NCBI RefSeq assembly: GCF_001655775.1 | Contig: NZ_LXFF01000012.1 | Location: forward strand, 23,354-87,353 | Source of the DNA: Candidatus Arthromitus sp. SFB-turkey | Lineage (GTDB): Bacteria; Bacillota; Clostridia; Clostridiales; Clostridiaceae | Reading direction: 5' to 3' | Length of the DNA stretch: 64,000 nt | Part shown: positions 59,390-64,000 of the stretch, in pieces | Numbering within the stretch: position 1 is the first letter of the stretch | Layout of the letters: every line of letters begins with the position of its first letter | The notes under the pieces: generated by a model | Told to the model about the DNA's origin: nothing | What the model saw: the letters and a program-made list of their open reading frames with translations, nothing else | The model's database searches: none | Program-made: the position numbers and the translations under genes

Positions 59390-60762
59390 TAAAATTTCCA
59401 GAAGGATTTTATTTTGGAAGTGCTACAAGCTCAACTCAAAGTGAAGGAGCTCACACTGATGATTTAAAAGGAAAAGATATTTGGGATATTTGGTATGAGG
59501 AAGAGCCTTATAAATTTTTTGATGGGATAGGGCCACAAGACACTTCAACATTTTATAAAAATTATAAAAGTGATATTCAATTATTAAAAAAGGTTGGACA
59601 TAATTCTTTTAGAACTTCTATTAGTTGGTCAAGATTATTTCCTCAAGGATTTGGAAAAATTAACGAAGATGCAGTTAAGTTTTATAGAAATGTTTTTGAA
59701 GAATTGAAAAGAAATGATATAGAACCATTTGTAAATTTATTTCACTTTGATATGCCATACGAATTACAAAAAATTGGTGGTTGGGAAAATAGAAAAGTTG
59801 TTGACTATTACAGAGAGTACGCTAAAAAATGTTTTGAGTTGTTTGGTGATATCGTAAAAAGATGGTTTACTTTTAATGAGCCAATTGTACATGTTGAGTG
59901 TGGATACTTGCTTTGTTATCATTATCCATGTAAGGTTGATCCAAAGGCAGCAGTTCAAGTTGCGTACCATACAGCTTTAGCAAGTGCTTTTGCAATCAAA
60001 GAATATCACGAATTAAATCAGGGTGGAAAAATTGGAATTGTACTTAACTTAACGCCAGCTTATCCAAGAAGTCAAAATGAAGCTGATGTTAAAGCATCAA
60101 ATATTGCAGAATTATTTGCTAATAAAAGTTTCTTAGACCCAGCTATAAAAGGTGAGTATGATCAAGAACTAATTGACATTATAAAGAAACATAATTTAAT
60201 GCCTGAGTATACTCAAGAAGATTTAAGTATTATAAAAAATAATACGGTAGACTTTTTAGGAATTAATTATTATCAGCCAGTTCGTGTTTGTGCAAAAGCA
60301 CATCTTCCAAATCCAGAAGCTCCATTTATGCCAGATTATTATTATGACCACTATGTAATGCCAGGAAGAAGAATGAATCCTTATCGTGGTTGGGAAATTT
60401 ATCCTAAAGGAATTTATGATATTGCCATAAATATTAAAAACAATTACGGAAATATTGAGTGGATGATAACAGAAAATGGAATGGGCGTAGAGAACGAAGA
60501 GAGATTTAGAAAAGATGGAATGATTCATGATGATTATCGTATAGATTTTTACAAAGAACATCTAACTTGGCTTCATAAAGGAATCGAAGAAGGAAGTAAT
60601 TGTATTGGATATCACGTTTGGACATTTATTGATTGTTGGAGTTGGATAAATGCTTATAAAAATCGTTATGGACTTATAGAGCTTGATTTAGAAACTCAAG
60701 AGAGAAGAATCAAAAAATCTGGACAATGGTTTAAAGAGTTGAGTGAAAAGGGCGGTTTCTAA
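59386..60762 (+). CDS. GH1 6-phospho-beta-glucosidase/beta-glucosidase
   Basis: Family 1 glycosidase of 458 aa. The acid/base Glu is in TFNEPIVHVE and the nucleophile in ITENGMG. The N-terminal FPEGFYFGSATSSTQSEGA, SWSRLFPQG and HFDMPYELQK are standard. With a PTS upstream, a phosphorylated beta-glucoside is the likely substrate. The gene overlaps the small membrane protein gene by four bases and is followed directly by a DUF3284 gene. Confidence 0.92.
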   Translation: MIKFPEGFYFGSATSSTQSEGAHTDDLKGKDIWDIWYEEEPYKFFDGIGPQDTSTFYKNYKSDIQLLKKVGHNSFRTSISWSRLFPQGFGKINEDAVKFYRNVFEELKRNDIEPFVNLFHFDMPYELQKIGGWENRKVVDYYREYAKKCFELFGDIVKRWFTFNEPIVHVECGYLLCYHYPCKVDPKAAVQVAYHTALASAFAIKEYHELNQGGKIGIVLNLTPAYPRSQNEADVKASNIAELFANKSFLDPAIKGEYDQELIDIIKKHNLMPEYTQEDLSIIKNNTVDFLGINYYQPVRVCAKAHLPNPEAPFMPDYYYDHYVMPGRRMNPYRGWEIYPKGIYDIAINIKNNYGNIEWMITENGMGVENEERFRKDGMIHDDYRIDFYKEHLTWLHKGIEEGSNCIGYHVWTFIDCWSWINAYKNRYGLIELDLETQERRIKKSGQWFKELSEKGGF

Positions 60763-61200
60763 ATGATTCAAGTTAAAGAAAGATTGTATGTTGATGTAAA
60801 TGAATTTTTTAATCAACTTGAAATATCAATTGCATATGATATTGAACAGGCAACTGGTAAAAAGATAAAGCCTTATAAAGGATATAAATATAAGAAGGTT
60901 ATGAAAAATAAAGTTGGACGTAAAGGTGAAGTTGAAGTTGTAATAACAGAATTAAATCCTCCAAAATGTTATAGCGCATCTTTTAAATCAATTAACGGAA
61001 TTAATAAAATTAGCTATACTATTGAAGAAATTGAAGAGTATTGTATTGATGTAACTTATTGTGAAGAATTTGAAGGAAACTCAAAAAGTATAGATATGAA
61101 TTTTAAATTCATGCAATTTTTCTACAAAAGAAGGGCAAAGAAACGTGCTTCAAAAATTTTAAGAGCAATTGAAAGTTATCTTAGACAAAATAATAATTGA
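60763..61200 (+). CDS. DUF3284 protein
   Basis: Soluble protein of 145 aa. The pattern RLYVDVNEFFNQLEISIAYD at the start, a YKGYKYKK segment and a basic C-terminal helix (FFYKRRAKKRASKILRAIE) fit DUF3284, which is commonly encoded beside beta-glucoside PTS genes. The function is unknown. It starts immediately after the GH1 stop and ends the operon. Confidence 0.82.
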   Translation: MIQVKERLYVDVNEFFNQLEISIAYDIEQATGKKIKPYKGYKYKKVMKNKVGRKGEVEVVITELNPPKCYSASFKSINGINKISYTIEEIEEYCIDVTYCEEFEGNSKSIDMNFKFMQFFYKRRAKKRASKILRAIESYLRQNNN

Positions 61201-61203
61201 GAT

Positions 61204-61242
61204 TTAAACAGAAAATCATTAAGGTTTTCTGTTTAATTTTTT
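61204..61242 (+). terminator. Terminator of the beta-glucoside operon
   Basis: TTAAACAGAAAA pairs with TTTTCTGTTTAA around a nine-base loop, then TTTTTTG. Confidence 0.82.
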
Positions 61243-61243
61243 G

Positions 61244-61279
61244 TTTGAAATTTTTGTAGTATTTGAAATTTTTGTAGTA
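61244..61279 (+). repeat. Perfect 18-base tandem duplication
   Basis: TTTGAAATTTTTGTAGTA occurs twice head to tail (61244-61261, 61262-61279). The second copy runs into TATAAT (61278-61283), so it may modify the promoter of the TraX-like gene. Confidence 0.8.
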
Positions 61280-61404
61280 TAATATTTTAGTATAAGAAAT
61301 TGTATCCCTACAAATGATAAAATGTATTTTTATATGAAAATATGATTTAGAATATATTTTTTTGGACGATAAAGTAAGATATAGAAATTAAGGAGGAATA
61401 CCTA

Positions 61405-62175
61405 ATGGATAATATAACGACAGAAAGTGGCAGGGTGTTTGAAACTACGGCCTTTCAACTTAGAATTATAGCAATATTTGCTATGATTATGGATCATTCT
61501 TACAAAATTGCTGGAATTGGTGGAGAATTTATGACGATTATAGGAAGATTGGCTTTTCCTATATTTGCTTTCCAAATAGCTGAGGGGTATGCGTACACTA
61601 AAGATTTTAAAAGTTATTTAAAAAAGTTGTTGTTTTTTGCGATTATATCAGAAATACCATTTAATATTACCTCACCATTTGGGGCAATATTTGATCCTTT
61701 CCATCAAAATGTTTTATGGACTTTTCTTATAGGATTAATTGTTTTGAGAGTAATAGATATAATAAAAAATAATAATAAAAGTAATATATTGATAGCTATA
61801 CAAATTGTTTTAGTATCTATGATAGGATACTTTGTAGGTAATATTTTAGCGGTTGACTATTCAGGTATTGGAGTTTTAACAATTGTAGTATTTTCTTTAA
61901 CTAGAAATTGCAGATACAAATATATAATGCAGTTAGTCGCATTTGCAGTTTTAAATTCATTGTTGCTAGGCCATAGTATACCAGTTAATATTTTTGGTTT
62001 GATGATTGCGATTCCAATACAATTATTTGCATTATTTGCATTGATACCGATTTGGTTATATAAAGGTAAACAAGGATATTATTCTAAGAATTGGTCAAGA
62101 TTTTGTTATTGGTTTTATCCAGTACACCTCATAGTTTTATTTTTAGTTACTTATTTTGGTCACTCGTTTTTTTAA
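61405..62175 (+). CDS. TraX-like multi-pass membrane protein
   Basis: Membrane protein of 256 aa with about seven helices. The start FQLRIIAIFAMIMDHSYKIA and FMTIIGRLAFPIFAFQIAEGY match the TraX family (F-pilin acetylase TraX and its many chromosomal relatives). The C-terminal FCYWFYPVHLIVLFLVTYF also fits. In most Firmicutes these proteins are not linked to conjugation; an acyltransferase role is inferred from TraX. AAGGAGGA precedes ATG 61405. It is a single-gene unit. Confidence 0.87.
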   Translation: MDNITTESGRVFETTAFQLRIIAIFAMIMDHSYKIAGIGGEFMTIIGRLAFPIFAFQIAEGYAYTKDFKSYLKKLLFFAIISEIPFNITSPFGAIFDPFHQNVLWTFLIGLIVLRVIDIIKNNNKSNILIAIQIVLVSMIGYFVGNILAVDYSGIGVLTIVVFSLTRNCRYKYIMQLVAFAVLNSLLLGHSIPVNIFGLMIAIPIQLFALFALIPIWLYKGKQGYYSKNWSRFCYWFYPVHLIVLFLVTYFGHSFF

Positions 62176-62189
62176 CGAGTGATTTTTTT
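62159..62189. terminator. Bidirectional terminator between the TraX-like and DUF4180 genes
   Basis: TCACTCGTT with AACGAGTGA, loop of Ts, then ATTTTTTTA. Confidence 0.85.
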
Positions 62190-62191
62190 AT

Positions 62192-62560
62192 TTATAAATT
62201 TTGTTTTAGCTTTTTTATAGCTTCTTCTTGTGTATTTACAAAAAATATATTTTTTCCTGAGTTACTTTCATATATAAAATCTTTTAGTGGTTTACTTGTG
62301 TATTTTGAGTAATCTCCATAAATTGCAATTTTGAATCCATAGTTTATAAATTTTTGCAAAATTTCTCCAGCTATGCCGGTACTTAGTATGAAAAAATCTT
62401 CACATATATTATCTTTATTGATTATGATTCTGTTAGATTTTGTTTCATATTCTACAGTCATAATTAAATCTAGAGCTGATTGAGCATCTGTTATTAATTT
62501 TTCATTACTTGAAATAATTGCTATGTTTATTTTGTTTTCTGTTATTGTTGTAATATTCAT
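62192..62560 (-). CDS. DUF4180 protein
   Basis: Soluble protein of 122 aa. SAQSALDLIMT-type spacing near the middle, NICEDFFILSTGIAGEILQK and FKIAIYGDYSKYTSKPLKDF match DUF4180 proteins, which are found singly in many Firmicutes and actinobacteria. The function is unknown. It is expressed from its own upstream region, divergent from the EamA gene. Confidence 0.85.
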   Translation of the reverse strand: MNITTITENKINIAIISSNEKLITDAQSALDLIMTVEYETKSNRIIINKDNICEDFFILSTGIAGEILQKFINYGFKIAIYGDYSKYTSKPLKDFIYESNSGKNIFFVNTQEEAIKKLKQNL

Positions 62561-62629
62561 TTGTTCTCTCCTAAAATAAAAATTTTGTTTTGTATTTTAT
62601 GATTATTTTTAATGATTGTCAATATTAAA

Positions 62630-62659
62630 AAGGCACACATTTTATATGTGTGTTTTTTT
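62630..62659 (+). terminator. Terminator-like hairpin between divergent genes
   Basis: CACACAT (62634-62640) with ATGTGTG (62646-62652), followed by TTTTTTTG. It lies upstream of both DUF4180 and EamA genes, so it may attenuate the EamA message or be a relic. Confidence 0.5.
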
Positions 62660-62714
62660 GTTTTAAATATTATGTGATAAAATTTATATGTTATAAATTT
62701 GGTGGAGAAGTTTT

Positions 62715-63581
62715 ATGTGGATTGTTATGTCAATTTTATCAGCGTTTTTTGGTGGAATAAATTCAATTTTAGCAAAATGTGGAATTAAAGAAACAGATTC
62801 AGATGTTGCGACGGGAATAAGAACAATAATAGTATTGCTGTTCTCATTTATTATAGTTTTAATTACGGGTTCAATAAATTCAATTAAATTTGTTAGTTTA
62901 AATGATTATATATTTTTAATTTTATCCGGCGTTACAACTGGATTTTCTTGGATCTTTTATTTTAAAGCATTATCAATTGGAGATGTTAACAAGGTTGTTG
63001 CTATTGATAAATTAAGTGTAGTTTTAAGTATAATTTTTGCTATTGTTTTGTTTAATGAAACAAATAATATTTTGATTAAGTTATTTGGGATAATTTCTAT
63101 TTTGATTGGAACAATTTTTATGATAGAGATGAAAAGTTCTATGAATAATTTTAAAAAGCAAACTGGTATTATTTATGCATTTTTATCTGCAATTTTTGCA
63201 TCTTTAACTTCAATACTCGCAAGGTTTGGAATAAATGATATTGATTCAAATTTAGGAACTTTTATTAGAACCATTATTGTTTTGATAATATCATGGATTA
63301 TTATTTTTAATGGAAGAAAACAAAAGGAAATTCATAAAGTTAATAGGAGAGAATTTTTGTTTATTTGTTTATCAGGAGTTGCAACTGGTTGTTCGTGGTT
63401 ATGTTATTATTATGCTATAAAACATGGTATTGTTAGTGTTGTTATTCCTATTGATAAGTTAAGTATTTTGGTTTCCATACTGTTTTCATTTATTGTATTT
63501 AAAGAAAGATTGACTAAAAAATCTTTATTGGGTTTGAGTTTAATAATAGTTGGAACATTTGTAATGACTATATTTTTTTGA
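62715..63581 (+). CDS. EamA/DMT-family transporter
   Basis: Membrane protein of 288 aa with ten predicted helices in two EamA repeats. Each half contains an ARFGI/AKCGI-type segment (AKCGIKETDSDVATGIRTII; ARFGINDIDSNLGTFIRTII), a SGVTTGFSWIFYF/SGVATGCSWLCYY segment and a VVAIDKLSV/VIPIDKLSI segment. Members export metabolites or drugs; the substrate is not predictable. GGTGGAG precedes ATG 62715. Confidence 0.9.
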   Translation: MWIVMSILSAFFGGINSILAKCGIKETDSDVATGIRTIIVLLFSFIIVLITGSINSIKFVSLNDYIFLILSGVTTGFSWIFYFKALSIGDVNKVVAIDKLSVVLSIIFAIVLFNETNNILIKLFGIISILIGTIFMIEMKSSMNNFKKQTGIIYAFLSAIFASLTSILARFGINDIDSNLGTFIRTIIVLIISWIIIFNGRKQKEIHKVNRREFLFICLSGVATGCSWLCYYYAIKHGIVSVVIPIDKLSILVSILFSFIVFKERLTKKSLLGLSLIIVGTFVMTIFF

Positions 63582-63663
63582 TACATACAAAAAAGTAAGT
63601 AATTTATAACGATTCAAATATTTTTTATAATAAAGATGGAAGGTGATTTAGGAGGGATTAGAA

Positions 63664-63930
63664 TTGAAAATTTTAGAAGCTATTATGTTGATTTGTTTTG
63701 GTATGGCGTGGCCATTTTCTATTATTAAGTCATTTAAATCTAAGTCAACCAATGGTAAAAGCATAGTATTTCTTATAGTGTTAATTATTGGATATGTTGC
63801 AGGTATTATTAATAAAATTCTCTATAGTAATGACATTGTTTTGTATTTATATATTTTAAATTTATCTATGGTTTCTATTGATGCTATTTTGTGGTTTAGG
63901 AATAAAAAATATGAAAAATTGAAAAATTAA
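63664..63930 (+). CDS. SemiSWEET/PQ-loop-like three-helix membrane protein
   Basis: The protein is 88 aa from TTG with AGGAGGG upstream. Three hydrophobic helices and the segment MAWPFSIIKSFKSKSTNGKS, with the Pro after the first helix and S/T-rich loop, are like PQ-loop half-transporters (SemiSWEET). Such proteins dimerise to carry small sugars. No canonical PQ pair is seen, so the substrate and even transport activity are uncertain. It is close to the window end but complete. Confidence 0.65.
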   Translation: MKILEAIMLICFGMAWPFSIIKSFKSKSTNGKSIVFLIVLIIGYVAGIINKILYSNDIVLYLYILNLSMVSIDAILWFRNKKYEKLKN

Positions 63931-63937
63931 TTTTCAC

Positions 63938-63966
63938 GACTTGCCAATTTTGGTAAGTCTTTTTTA
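63938..63966 (+). terminator. Terminator after the SemiSWEET-like gene
   Basis: GACTTGCCA with TGGTAAGTC (one G-U pair), followed by TTTTTTA. Confidence 0.8.
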
Positions 63967-64000
63967 TTTAGAAATACTTTAAATAAATTTTCATATAAAA

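Noticed and set aside
1..64000. CRISPR arrays, tRNA or rRNA genes
   Set aside because: No regularly spaced direct repeats, no cloverleaf-like GTTCRANNC segments in intergenic DNA and no rRNA-like stretches were noticed; gaps are short and filled by terminators and promoters.

Overview
The window is AT-rich DNA from a low-GC Firmicute, most likely a motile, endospore-forming anaerobe of the class Clostridia. The evidence is the spoIIAA-spoIIAB-sigF operon, several flagellins with sigma-D-like promoters, strong GGAGG ribosome sites with frequent TTG starts, catabolite-response (cre) sequences and many PTS genes. A choloylglycine-hydrolase-family enzyme, an ascorbate PTS operon and sterol-carrier domains suggest an animal-gut associate. 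A segmented-filamentous-bacterium-like organism (Candidatus Arthromitus) would fit, but that is inference. TGA is used as an ordinary stop by several genes here.

Layout. 0-5.4 kb: a zinc-ribbon/HTH protein resembling a transposase N-terminus, radA, a chemoreceptor and an aminotransferase-like gene. 5.5-12.2 kb: four flagellin genes, an Rpn-type nuclease gene lodged between the first two, and a strongly diverged flagellin-like gene on the opposite strand. 12.3-24.5 kb: a cation/Ca2+ exchanger, a NodB-fold protein lacking its metal histidines, two large paralogous DUF4214 proteins, an oligopeptide-binding lipoprotein, an M28 peptidase and an unknown protein. 24.7-26.3 kb: the spoIIA operon. 26.3-35.1 kb: a minus-strand block of five SCP2 (sterol-carrier) domains and two phytoene-desaturase/retinol-saturase-like flavoproteins, with a TcyP-like transporter embedded and a choloylglycine hydrolase divergent from it. 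35.1-41.1 kb: a PTS IIC with a stand-alone RarA-C-terminal-like protein, a Vitreoscilla-type globin under a Fur-like box, a DUF454 protein, cutC, a frameshifted DUF1801 pseudogene, and a DeoR regulator with a membrane protein. 41.3-47.3 kb: an ascorbate (ula) operon without ulaD but with a beta-propeller-like gene. 47.4-52.6 kb: a five-gene operon of MupG, PTS IIC, a GrdB-like fragment, glycosylasparaginase and an M20 peptidase. 52.6-55.8 kb: a Crp/Fnr regulator and a CoA-disulfide-reductase/rhodanese/TusA/DsrE fusion whose conserved DsrE cysteine codon is TGA. 55.8-61.2 kb: divergent beta-glucoside genes (GH4; PTS IIB, IIC, small membrane protein, GH1, DUF3284) around a cre site. 61.4-64 kb: a TraX-like protein, DUF4180, an EamA transporter and a SemiSWEET-like protein.

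How they work together. The metabolic genes point to host- and plant-derived substrates (ascorbate, beta-glucosides, possibly glycosyl-asparagine or muropeptides, peptides, cystine) under carbon-catabolite control, alongside motility, sporulation and persulfide/sulfur handling. Strongest leads: (1) the in-frame UGA at a conserved cysteine, either selenocysteine or a very recent nonsense change; (2) the SCP2-flavoprotein family next to a bile-salt-hydrolase homologue; (3) the diverged flagellin-like gene. No tRNA, rRNA, CRISPR array or complete insertion sequence was recognised, and no gene-free stretch exceeds 300 bases.
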